From Pegea sp. RAD2-039 (lineage: Eukaryota; Chordata; Thaliacea; Salpida; Salpidae), in the NCBI GenBank assembly GCA_034620365.1, contig JAQGEQ010000258.1, positions 1-64,000 of the forward strand: a stretch of 64,000 nucleotides of DNA. Reading direction: 5' to 3'. A model generated the notes under the pieces. It was not told where the DNA came from. It made no database searches and was given only the letters and a program-made list of their open reading frames with translations. Shown in pieces: positions 47,201 to 58,556 of the stretch. The first letter of the stretch is position 1. The number at the start of each line of letters is the position of its first letter. Made by a program: the position numbers and the translations under genes.

Positions 47201-50200
47201 ATTTTAATACTATATTTGTAGAGACAAAAAGCTTGACTTTTCCAAATGCTAATTTTCTCTTGATTTTTCCCAATAAGTTATTGTTTGTTTTTATCAGTAT
47301 TTTGTTGAAAAGAAAATAGTTATAGAATATATATTTTCATCTTTGAAGAAAAAATGAAATGTAGGATTACACAAAAGATATTATTTGATTTCTAATGTTT
47401 TTATTATAGATATTGCTAAGGCTTGCAAAAGCTTTTAATAATTAATAATTTATTTTTGAAAAGTTATTCCAATTATGGGATGTAATTAAGGACATATTCA
47501 ACCAATATAATAAAAATTTATCCAAACAAAATAAGAGAGAATAAAAGTCATTTGATCTTAATCTGAAATAATTTTTGTCGAAACTTTTATTTCATAAACT
47601 TAAAATATTGAAATTTAATACATAGTAAAGATTGATATTCATCGATTATATTTTAAGGCTATATTAGCAGGTTTTCTTTAAAAAAATAAGTTCTATATGT
47701 GTGGCCTCAAGCAATATACTTATAACATGCTTAAAAAATATTGACAAATTAATGTCAAAACAACTGTTGAAAAATCATGTTTTTTTGCTAAACAAAAATG
47801 ACACTTCTTCAGTTTTTACTAATGGCTTAAAATGAAGTAAGAACTTTCCATGCAATATTTGAAGAATCAAATGATCAACAGTTGCATCATCATTAAGAAA
47901 GTGTGATTTTCACAATGTTTAGTCTTTAACTTTTAGTAGAACAGATTTGATTTGAAAGTTGTTAGTAAATTCAGTTAATTTTAAATTTAATACTTTATAC
48001 TGCTTTTTTATTTACTTTTAAGTTTATTCCAAGTTTTATTATTTCAGCACAAAGAAATAGGTTTACGAAACTAATGATAACTAACTTAACTAACAGTCTA
48101 ATCTAAAATGTTAAAAATAGTTATTTATATAAAAAATTTTATAAATTTTATCAAAATAAATGTTCAGATTTATATATTGTAAAACACTATTCAACAATTA
48201 GATTTTCTTTATCCTAAAAAGCTTATAAAGGGATTGCAAAAGTTAAAAAGTATTTTGTACTTGAAATAGAATTGATTTAGTAAATAAATATAATAGAAGA
48301 TAAATTAAAAGTATATTACTTATATATTTTCTTGACTGTAATCAGAATTAGAAGTAAGCTTAGATGAAAGAAATGAAATAAGTGATGATGATGAATAAAT
48401 ATTATTTTCAGAGAATACTTTTGGCAAGGAAAAGTATCTTACAACAGTTTTGCTGCTGAAATTTATTCATTGTTTAGAATTATTTATTTGATATTTTAAG
48501 TTACTTTAACTCGATTTAAAGTACAACACACACAGCTGTGAAAATACTTATAATATGTTTTATCCATTACAAGTTAAAATGTGATAATACGAATTTTTAC
48601 CTTAATAAATTTGGTTTTAGTCATTATAAACAATAAAAAAAAAGAAGTAAGTTTTAAAATTACCATTTATTTTGCATTTACTCGAAAATTTCTATTTTAT
48701 TATTTGAGTTAGTTAGATCAACGTTTAATAAAACACCTCTTGCTGTTTAAGTTTGTAAAAATTGTCTGTTTATACTTCATTACTCGAAATATTTTATAGA
48801 ATGATTTCAATTCAGTTGTTTTCTATAGCAAGATGTTTGATTTAAACATAATTTTAAATAATTCAAATAGAAAAACTAATTTTAACAAACTGCTAACTAT
48901 TCTTTTTGTACATAAAATGTTAAAATAATTTTTTAATGTTAGATAACAAGTTTTTTCTATAATTAAGTTTCTATAAAAAACATAAAATTAACTTTCATGA
49001 ATTTGGTTACGTACATTTGTCGATTTCTGTTATCATGAAACTGTTTTATAGTTAATTACTCTAATTTAGTTTGAAAATAATCTTTTGTAAATAGATAACA
49101 AAATTGAAACAAAATAAAATACAGGAAAGTTTACTGTTTGTCATGAGTAAAATATCATTATTAAAATATTTGTTCTGATTTAATAAAAGTTGGAGATAAA
49201 AACAAAACTTTTTTCCTGTGAGAGTAAGCAAATGTAAAAAAGAAATAAATTGTTTAATCTTTTTTCACTTGGGTTTTTTGACTTGGTAGATATACACTGT
49301 GCTTTAGTTTGTGAACACTGTCTGCAAAAAAGAAGAAAAAGCTGTAAGACTTTTGTTTAATAGGTTAAATGGTAAGAATCACAAATAGAGCTTCAGTAAG
49401 CCAATGATTAAGGAATCATTAGTTGCAAGTGTAATTATCAGTATAAAATCTCTGAAAGTAGTTATCTTACTGATAACTTTTGAATCATACTTTTGTACTA
49501 GAGAAGTATTAATATTTTTTTGAATTAAATTGCTTTGTCAATTATTTATTGGCCATATGTGATATTTTAAGTTTAATTTTTATATTAATACTTTAATATT
49601 ATTTATCTAATTTGTAACTAATTAACTATTATTTTAAAAATAAACCTACTATTTATTATGTTTAAAACTATTAATCTTTAAGTTTAATTGAAAGATTGAA
49701 ATATGATTTACTTTAAAAATCGATAATGCATTTATGATTGAGTGAAACATTTCAAAGAAATTTTACATTTTTTAAAACTATTTTTATCATATTTCTGCCA
49801 TCTTGTAACATTTGTTTCGATAAATACGTTAAAAAACTGTTTTTATGAGCAATATTTACTGAAAATTATGTTTTATTTGGTAGGATAAACAACTGTGAGT
49901 GATTAACTTTATTATTGTCGGCAAAAAATGAAAAAATTTTAAAAGTTTTTTCAACAGTATGTATTTATGTAAGAAACTATTTTGTTATTATATATCTGAA
50001 GATTGAGTTATATTTGCCAAGTAATTGAACTACTGTACATTTAATAAGCTTTTTTTTTAAATCAATTGTTTTTAAATTAATTACAATTTTGTGTTCAAAA
50101 TAAAAGTATCAGACAAAAAAAATAAAAGAATTTATCCAAGGTTAGTAGAATTTTATTATTGAAATTAACAAGATATTTCTCAAAAGATAGTTCCAATTCA

Positions 50201-50280
50201 TTGAGTACCTCGCCTACAAAGAAGTTTGTAAAGGTGTATGGAAGAATTATTTGTAACAAGTAGATTGAGAAAAGCGTTCA
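35248..50280. other. Gene-poor AT-rich region, first part
   Basis: About 15 kb without a recognisable gene, RNA gene or transposon. The only longer reading frame (42323-42634, 103 codons) is unsupported. Small GC-richer patches occur near 36840-36910, 38455-38500 and 41430-41530. The last holds two short hairpins (see the separate entry). The stretch may be distal regulatory DNA of jun or simple intergenic sequence. Confidence 0.4.
41442..41516. other. GC-richer patch with two adjacent hairpins
   Basis: TAGCAA (41453-41458) pairs with TTGCTA (41466-41471), with outer GCAC (41442-41445) and GTGC (41477-41480) also complementary. AGTAAC (41500-41505) pairs with GTTACT (41511-41516). The patch is less A/T-rich than its surroundings. 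No known RNA family is recognised: it lacks tRNA boxes and an Sm site. Confidence 0.3.
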
Positions 50281-50345
50281 TGACGTCAGAAGCGCTTCGT
50301 CTCTGTCATGTGATTGGAAAGTACCTTCGTCGCTTTGCTCCAGCT
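50281..50345 (-). promoter_or_regulatory. CRE/palindrome/CCAAT island upstream of jun
   Basis: A compact CpG-bearing island contains TGACGTCA (50281-50288), the palindrome GAAGCGCTTC (50289-50298), CATGTG (50307-50312) and ATTGG (50313-50317). Read on the minus strand the order is CCAAT, E-box, palindrome, CRE, the same order of CCAAT, AAGCGCTT and ACGTCA as in the jun proximal promoter. It may be a distal jun enhancer or the promoter of an unannotated minus-strand transcript. Confidence 0.45.
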
Positions 50346-53300
50346 AAAAAGATGTTTTTCATTGAAGCATGAAGACAAATTTTGAAGAACTTTGTGAGTT
50401 TGGAAACTTTAAGCGCAACAAAACGGCTCTTACTAGTTGACTTTTTAGCACTTTTTAAGTTTATCAAATCCCTTGATAGTTTTTATACATTAAGAAGCTG
50501 TTGACCAGAAAAACAAATCATATTTACTGAAAAATGAAATGAACCATCAAGTAAATTTCAAATGAAAATGTTTTCCATTCTTATTTTATTAGTTCTTAGG
50601 AGTACTTCCATTTTTGATAGATATAATTTAAGCTAAATAAAACTAAAAGTCGAATCCTATAATACCAAGCTAAAATCTAAGGCTTAAAACTAAAATTAGT
50701 TTATTATTTTTTAGAAGCAATTAATATCACCATCACATATTTAAAATATTTCTAATCTTCTGTTACAGAAAATTCACCTTGAAACAGAAAACAAAAAATA
50801 AAGCTTATCTGTAAACAAACTCTCGCCGTTAACCAGTAGCTTAAACTTTTCAAATCCATTGATTAAAACAACCTGAAAATTCTGTCGCGCATTTACTATA
50901 TTCGAGATTATTTTCTCCTAAATTTTCAAGTTTACGGTTAACTTGTTTCTACAAACAGAGTGAATACTCATCAATAAACACATTTCCAGCTTGTTTAGAT
51001 CTTTGGTAGTTATATAAGCATTTGTAAAAACAACCTCAAATTGTCATAAAGAAAAACAGGAACAAGCTTCGATTTCTTCAGCATATTAAGATTTTTTACA
51101 TTTTGGTGATACTTTTATGTGAGAAAAAACAGAATGGCTTAAGCGGGAGAAAAAATCTATTTAGTTTTGGTGATTGAAAAGTATATTGTTTCTCTTTTTG
51201 TTACAGTATTATATTCAAATGATTTATTTCTTATAATTTATTCAATATCTATTCAAGTAATGTCAAATATAAATCATAGAAAGTAAACAAAAACTCAAGC
51301 ACGTCACGGCATATATAAGAAACAATTCAAATCGACCAGCTAATATGAGTATCAGCTTATCATGTGTGACGCTTCTTATATCTGACTGTTTACATTTTGA
51401 TAAGCTTACTCTATATGCAAGAAAACGTTTTCACTATAATTAAAATTATAATTTTTACAAACAGTGAAAAAATACTAACTATTTAGACAACATTACTCTG
51501 TGACTGAGTCATCAGTTTTGGTGAACATAGGCTCTATTTATTTCTACTTTATTATTTCTCATATTCTGTCAATGTCTGATACTAAAAATCAATTCAATGG
51601 AGAAGATTGTTTTGCGTTTATTAAAGGTAAAGCAATCACATTATTGAAGGCGGGACTTCGAAGCCAAGTGTTTCCCTTCTAGCATCGACATTATGACTCA
51701 TAATGTCTACTTCTACGAGACTTTAGATCAAAGCTTTATATCTGCTATACTTCACTTGGATCTTGAAAACATTGAAGTAAAATGAACTTGTGGTGTAAGA
51801 TGACTGCTTCAAACATTTAACTATCTTTTATGTAAACACAATAATAGCATTAAGTGGCTGTAATAGCTGCATTTCAGTGATTCAAGTTATAATGTCTAGC
51901 TTCTTATTTATCACCTATATGATTGCTATTATATTACACTAAGTATTGCTACAAAAACCTATTTTTTATTAAATAGACTTGAAATGGTTTGAACTTTGAA
52001 AAGGAAACAACTTTAATTAGTAATTCTTATTTTCATGAAACGAGACAATCTTCTAGAGCTAGCAAATTTCTACTTACTAAAACTTAAATATTTTTATTTT
52101 CTTTAGGTTATCAAAAATGCATTAATACTATTAATTCTTATATGAACTAAAGTGGTCAATTTAAGGGTGTCTTGAAAAAATAGCTCGTAGACAGGATGTT
52201 ACCGGTTTTACACTATCAGCAATGAGTGAGTCATTTCCAGGAAGACTTTAATTGAAAAGTAAGTTTTGATAGAAAAAAAAAGCTTCAAATTTATGTCTTA
52301 TTGAAAATTTCAAAAAATCTCTAAAGCTATTTGAATTCCTAGATATAATGTTATTATCACGTAAACTTCTTGTAATTTGATTTTTGTTTTGTCTTTCCTC
52401 TAAACTTTCATTCCCTTTTCTTATGATTACTTTTGTACTACCCGATCCAAATTAATTTAATAAAAAGTACATTTGAAGTTTTTATGATCTAAAAAAATGG
52501 TATCTTCATTTTTCTTAGAATTGCACCTTGGTACACACCTGAAAGCTTTTTGAAAGTATAGAATATAAACATTTGTTTCTTATTTTTCGTTCAATTACTC
52601 TTAAAAACAAGCTTCACGTCCAAAGATTCCAAATCAAACCAAGAGAAAAAAATTACAAGAGAAAAAATGATACAGGGGCCAACAAAAGTTAGGCGGGTAC
52701 TAGCAAAATTCCCCATGTCAATATCTGACCGTAACGGGTTTTCAACGCCTTTCTTGCAGCTGAATTTATGTCAACTTTACTCGCTAGCGCTACAAAGAAA
52801 AATTGGAAAACAGAGTTTACTTAGAAGGAAACCACTGGGACCTATTGTTGCTTGACTTGTTTATTATTTCTTACCATAGTTTCTCTGCAGTCGGTTTTTG
52901 CAGACTTATGGATGAATTTTGATTTACTTAAGTAAGCTGTTTTCATTTAGCTTGTAAGCAAATGATGTTTATGATATTTTTTATTTGAGTAAACACATTA
53001 AGCTTGAATTAAAGCTTGTTGAATGATAATCACTTTACAGTAAATAAATTTTTATTATTATAATAACAATTGCTTATTTCCTCAGATATCAACTTGGGTT
53101 TTTATTTTCTATTTTTTCAAATTGTTGATAAACTGAATTAAGAAATTGCATTGTTAAAAGTTCAGCAGCAAATTATCGACCTGCCTATAGGCTGTTTCTA
53201 CGTACAACATGAAATAAACCAAGAACTTTTATCTACTATTAAATTAGGATAAATGGGTAAGAAACTTTACTCTACCTAATATCTTATCCATTATATAAAG

Positions 53301-55740
53301 CCTTTGTAATTACTAACAAACACGTTATGGTGTAATAGTGAACAATACATCACAACTTCTTCACAATGTATGCTGATGAATTATTGAATGTTTATTTATA
53401 ATGGAAATAGTCACTTACAGTGTGAAAAAACTGCTGTTTAAATTTCAAATATACTGTAATTATTTATTTATAAACTGTTTAAACAAAACACTTTAATAGA
53501 TTTATAAATTTATCCACATAATGTTGGTTTTTTTTACAAATTTTCAGTTTTCTTACAAGTTACTTCTTTTTATAAATTTATCTTTCAAATAGTTTTTAAT
53601 TTTGATGAAATAGAACATATTTTCAAGAGCAGCTTAAAAGTATTATAAATGTTATATTATACTCTTAAATAAGCAATTTTGAAAGCTTGGAAATGTTGAA
53701 AAAATTAAGCTTAAAATAAACCTTATTTTAAAAAATGCTATTTTGAGTAATATCAAAAATATTCCACAAATACAGTTTTATAATTAGAGTTACAGTTCTA
53801 TAAACAACCCATTTTAGTTTCTTTTATTTAAAAATTCAAACTTTAAATCAAAAACTTTATCGAACAATTTATCAGCATTGATTCATTGCTGCAGCAAAAA
53901 ACTTTTCTAAATTCTTCGAACATTTCATCAAAACTTATGTTTAATAAAAAGATAATTATTGTTTTGAATAAACATCAATTTTCTTCAAGATTTGGTCAGT
54001 AATTATCTATTCTACAACTGTTTTAATTTTATTTATTTATTAATTATTAGTTTTATCAATTAGAAAATAGAGAGTTTATTTATTGACCTGAAAACAAGAA
54101 TAAAGTTAATTAATGTTGTTTAATTTCAGTTCAGTTAAGGGTTCATTGGAGCCTGGGGCCAGTTTAAGACGAATGACAATTGTTTACTTAAGGATTAAAA
54201 TACTATTTTTTTAAGGCGACATTTTCCAACCTTACTGAACATGTTAATTTTGTTTTTTTAGAGTTTGTTGCTGTTTTCAAATAAACTTTTATTGAAAGGA
54301 AATATTATGGAAATCTTTCGAATTGTAAATATTGGTATTTATTACACAACTCTATAATCTATAATTTAATAATATCATAGAGTGTTATAATCTTTTTTAT
54401 TCGAGATAAAATTAAACTTGTTTATCAAAAGTAAAAAATTCACTGTATCGATAAACAAAAAATACAAATATTTATGTAAATATAAACTTATAAATAACTA
54501 ATGGAAATTTTTTATATAAGTTTTTGCTTAAATATAGATAAACTGTGATATTAGTTCTTTAAGTTTTGTTGAGGTTAGTTTTGTAGCATAAAAGATATAA
54601 TAAATGTTTGATCTGCATCTAATCATACTTTTTACGAATTTGTAATCTACAAAAGTTTTTAATTGTCTGTTTTTGAACTTTTGGTTATTAAATTGAATGT
54701 GTGAATGCATCACATCATCTTAGATGAATAACTGGATACTCATCATAAAGATTTTGGTAAAGTAAGAATGTTTGTTTCTGATGTAGCTGACTAAATTGTA
54801 TGATGAATGGTTACTAAGAGCACTTTTGCTGTGAGTAACAAGTAGGTTTAAATATTAGATGTGTTTAATCTTTATTTAAAATCTTTGTTGTAATATTTAG
54901 ATGTGGTTAGAGCAAGTATTGGTAAATACTTTTTTGTTCAGTTAGTATAAGGTGCAACAAAGAATGAAATGATTAAAGTTTTAGTTGTGAATATAAATTC
55001 ATATTCTTTTGATTCCAGTATAAGTTGGATATTCAAATTTAATCTCTTAGTCAATTTCTAGACACCTGTGTAAAAAGCTACAGAATAATTCATTTACACA
55101 ATCACGCCATCAAATGGAATAGTTTGGATAAAAATTCAAACTTCTTCTGCTTCATTCTCTCACTTGTTTAATAAATGCTTGTTTAATTTCTCAACTATTT
55201 GAGATAGAGTAAATTTAAGTTTTCAGCCAAGCGTGCTTTACAACAGTCGGTTTATAATTAAAAGTTGTAGATTTTTCTTAGTCACTATTCTGATTATTAG
55301 TGTTGGGTATATAGAAGGCTTGTGTTTTAGTAAAGCCAAAAGTTGATAAGGTAGAAGCGATTATGATATTTTCAAAAAGGTAGGACAGTAGAAATAATTA
55401 TTGAAAAGTTGTTGATTTTTCTAAGCTTTTTGACTATACAGGAGAAGATTATCTATATCTTTAAATAAGTTGTAATTTTATCGATTTTTAGACAGTAATC
55501 AAAGTGTTACATCATGAAGCTTTTTATTATGTTTTATTTCTTTCACAAGATAAGGCTAATTAAGAAGGAACTGTCAATTTAAGTGTTTACTAATTGCTAT
55601 GAAATTAGTTAGTTAAGTCATTTATAATCTTTATTTTACTGAAGTTAGTTCCAGAGAGATTACTTAACAATTTTTTGTATCTATTGCAGTTACATGTAAG
55701 AAACAGTTTGTTTTAATTAAATCAGAAAATATTTTTTTCA
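50346..55740. other. Gene-poor AT-rich region, second part
   Basis: No gene recognised. A GC-richer 62-codon reading frame starts at the ATG at 52667 (ends 52855) and has no recognisable homology. TGAGTCA heptamers lie at 51505-51511 and 52227-52233. A GC-richer patch near 54140-54175 is unexplained. Confidence 0.4.
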
Positions 55741-55836
55741 AAACACTTATTCTAGCGCTTTCTTCATACCTTGTTAGCTTTTCGGTATTTTCTCATAACC
55801 AAACTTACGTTGAAATGCAGAGTAAAAAGCTGTACA

Positions 55837-56020
55837 TACGTCACCAGTTATTTCTTTAGTAAGAAAAAACGCTCTCTTCAAGAAAAAAGTTCTCTGCCGT
55901 ACTGATTGCCTTAGCAGAAGTAGTGGCGTTTTATTACGTCATGTATAACCAATGAAAGCGCTTTGTAGCGACGTCAGCGGATAAAAATAAGAGAGTATCT
56001 GTGTAGTTAGAGAGAGTAAA
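55837..56020 (+). promoter_or_regulatory. jun proximal promoter
   Basis: Elements in order: TACGTCA (55837-55843), TTACGTCA (55934-55941), CCAAT (55949-55953), palindrome AAAGCGCTTT (55955-55964), GACGTCA (55970-55976), and a TATA-like GATAAAAATAAG starting at 55980. Vertebrate c-jun is driven by two variant CRE/AP-1 sites bound by Jun/ATF2, plus CCAAT and TATA-like elements, so this layout fits an autoregulated jun promoter. Transcription should start near 56010-56020. The long distance to the ATG implies a 5' UTR of about 1.2 kb or a 5' UTR intron; acceptors TTCATTTCAG (ending 56814) and TTCTCCACAG (ending 57076) are candidates. Confidence 0.6.
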
Positions 56021-56978
56021 CAGCATAGACGTTTAAGCAGTTACCCGCCGTATTAGGAAATTAGACTGGCCGTCAGCTTATATTCAAATCATCTATAAGC
56101 TTCTTATGTGTATATATTGTTATTAAGTTTAATGTGCTCTCTGTATTTTAAAACAAACATAATTGATAACTAACTCGATTTTTTACAACTGAACATTTAG
56201 ATAAATTGTTCTAACTGATTAAAGTAATAAATTTATGTAAAAATGGAAGCTGATAATTTCAATTCTCCACAAATATAATCTGATTTAATTTGCCAACTAA
56301 GTTATGATAGAAATACATCTTTATCTTAAATCTTTGAATTAAAATGATATTTAACATTCCCAGCACACTGCCTGTTTTACGTGAAAAACAAATTTCAGAA
56401 ACAACTGCATTTTAAATTCTTTTCGTTTACTGGTTCTAATTCCAATTAAATAAATAAACGATTTTCATTTAAAGACTAATAAAATTGTTTATAAAATTGC
56501 TTGGTTTAATTACGATGGAAGACTTATTCTCTATTATATATTTGTAGATCTAAAATTTTTTGTTATAATGTATTTCATTTTTAAGCTAAAACATTTATTG
56601 TACAAAGATTTTATTCGAAATAATATTTTTGATCCTCAGGAAAGTTATAATTTTATTTTAATCGATTCTTAAGGGTCAAATTTTTCATCACCTTGGTTAG
56701 CTTTTTTCAATCTGCTGCTTTTGATATTTAGATAATATTTTACTATACAATAAGTACCTGGAAAACTTATATGAAATTCTTTTAAGTTTTTAACCGTTAT
56801 TTTGTTCATTTCAGAGCTCTTTAAGGACATTATATTGAATTAATTCAAATCTTTTTGCTTTAATCACAAGTATTTTATTAATTCTTCAAGAATATTACCA
56901 GCTGGTCGCTAGTTGGAGCTATTGATCAATTTCAATTAGACGTTTACAAATTATTTGAGCATTTGAGAGCTTGTTGCT

Positions 56979-56985
56979 TGAGTCA
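56979..56985. promoter_or_regulatory. TRE (AP-1 site) in jun 5' UTR region
   Basis: A perfect TGAGTCA lies 237 bp before the jun ATG in a less AT-rich block that is probably transcribed. Jun/Fos dimers bind this heptamer, so feedback control is possible. The heptamer alone is expected several times by chance in 64 kb. Confidence 0.35.
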
Positions 56986-57221
56986 TCTCCCGATAGTTAA
57001 ACAAAGAGAAATAAAGAGCATACTAATCGGAAGAGGCTCTGATTCAATCTTATTTCTAATATTATCTTCTCCACAGTGAGAAGTGTGTGCAGACAAAAGA
57101 CTCGTTTCTGTAACACCAACTTTATCATTTTCCTACTCCGTGTAAAGCAAAATTACTCAGTTCCCTTTAAATTAAACAAACGAGCAAGCAGTGCGCACTC
57201 AATACGCACACGCGAAACATA

Positions 57222-58556
57222 ATGCAACAGGTTGCACGTTACCACCAATACACTCCGCATCAAAACGCTAGGGTACAGCTTACAACAGCGCCATTATACG
57301 ACCTGCAATCTTCACCTGGTTCAGTAGAAAGCCCTCCAAGAGTAGAGGCTGCCACCGTGGGTACTTTACCCGCTGCAGCCACATCAAACAGCTATAGCAG
57401 TTGTCATTATAGACAGAACGCTCAAAAAGTTAGCACTGTAGTAACCAGCTCAATTTCTGAAATGAACTTGCAGCCATCGTCAAGACAACGTCAAAACAAT
57501 GCTTCATCAGCAGTTGATTATTCAAACAGTAGCAGCAGCAGTTGTAGTAACGGAAGATTAGAAGCAAATATAGTCGAGGGTGCGTCAGTAGCCGCTAGCG
57601 GTGTTTCTAATTTTTTGCCATCTTACTGTTTAGCACCACCGAGTAATACGGTGACATCGAGTGATGTTTTCCACCAGGGAGCTTATTCTAGTCAGCAGAG
57701 TTTACTTGATAACCAATCAAACCTTGCATTGAAACTTCGGATGCAGGAATCAGCGAGTTGTTCAGTAACAACAGCTACAACCCCAGAAGTCATCAATATG
57801 TTGAAGAACTCGTCGGACTTTGAAGGAGTCTTATCAACATCTTCATCACAAGCCAATAATATGTTGTACTCTGATGATAAAATCTTAGAACAGTCTACAT
57901 CTATGAGAGATTTAGTAAAAGTTACTCATGGACAAGCAAGTACAGTTAATGGACCACCTGGTAACGACCAGCAGTTAAAACCTTATATCATGGAACCTCA
58001 CTGTAGTTCAATAACCGGACCTCCTTCTTTATTTCAACAGCATCTAGGATCAATATCTAAAGATTATTTTGCGATGCCAGATCACGATCGCGCTTCCGTT
58101 AGTGGATTATCAAATATATCAGGATCAACAATTCATCATATGGGATCAGGAAGCTTAGGAGACATTCATTCAGCTTATTCTTCGCTTCCTATGTCAGCCT
58201 TACAACATAATCAAATGTTAGGACCTATTAAGGCTGAACCTGCCCAGTTAGGAGCAATGATGGGACAAGTAACATCGCCACCAATGTCGCCGATTGATAT
58301 GGACCAGCAAGAAGCTATAAAGTCGGAACGAAAGCGAATGAGGAATCGAATTGCAGCTCATAAGTGTCGTCGACGTAAATTAGAACGGATTTCGAAGCTA
58401 GAAGATAAAGTTGCTAATTTGAAGTTACATAACGCTGAGTTAAACAGTAATATAAATATGTTGAAGCAGCAGGTGGCAGAGTTGAAAGCAAAAGTTCTTT
58501 TACATGTCAATGAAGGATGCGATATCATTATTGATCAACGGCAGCTTATCATGTAA
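57222..58556 (+). CDS. jun: Transcription factor AP-1 subunit Jun
   Basis: bZIP transcription factor of 444 residues that binds CRE/TRE sites as Jun-Jun, Jun-Fos or Jun-ATF dimers. The coding region is a single exon, as in vertebrate jun genes. The N-terminal two thirds is Ser/Gln/Thr-rich and poorly conserved. Residues about 187-204 ([18 protein letters not shown]) resemble the c-Jun SPDV...SPEL segment holding the JNK sites. Residues 351-364 ([14 protein letters not shown]) match the GSK3/Fbw7 phosphodegron just before the basic region. The basic region (about 367-388) keeps the DNA-contacting N375, A378, A379, C382 and R383, but has His380 where c-Jun has Ser. Leucines 393, 400, 407, 414 and 421 form the zipper, with His428 last and Asn404 inside it. 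It ends HVNEGC plus 11 residues. The first ATG of the frame was used. Confidence 0.96.
   Translation: MQQVARYHQYTPHQNARVQLTTAPLYDLQSSPGSVESPPRVEAATVGTLPAAATSNSYSSCHYRQNAQKVSTVVTSSISEMNLQPSSRQRQNNASSAVDYSNSSSSSCSNGRLEANIVEGASVAASGVSNFLPSYCLAPPSNTVTSSDVFHQGAYSSQQSLLDNQSNLALKLRMQESASCSVTTATTPEVINMLKNSSDFEGVLSTSSSQANNMLYSDDKILEQSTSMRDLVKVTHGQASTVNGPPGNDQQLKPYIMEPHCSSITGPPSLFQQHLGSISKDYFAMPDHDRASVSGLSNISGSTIHHMGSGSLGDIHSAYSSLPMSALQHNQMLGPIKAEPAQLGAMMGQVTSPPMSPIDMDQQEAIKSERKRMRNRIAAHKCRRRKLERISKLEDKVANLKLHNAELNSNINMLKQQVAELKAKVLLHVNEGCDIIIDQRQLIM

Noticed and set aside
51311-51382. TATATAAGAA and TTCTTATATC as a possible large hairpin with GTCACG/GTGACG
   Set aside because: The two halves of each arm are in different order, so they do not form one continuous stem.
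41238-56985. Several TGAGTCA/TGACTCA heptamers between DNAJC25 and jun
   Set aside because: About six to seven copies are expected in 64 kb at this base composition, and I counted about eight, so there is no enrichment. Only the one near the jun ATG is listed.
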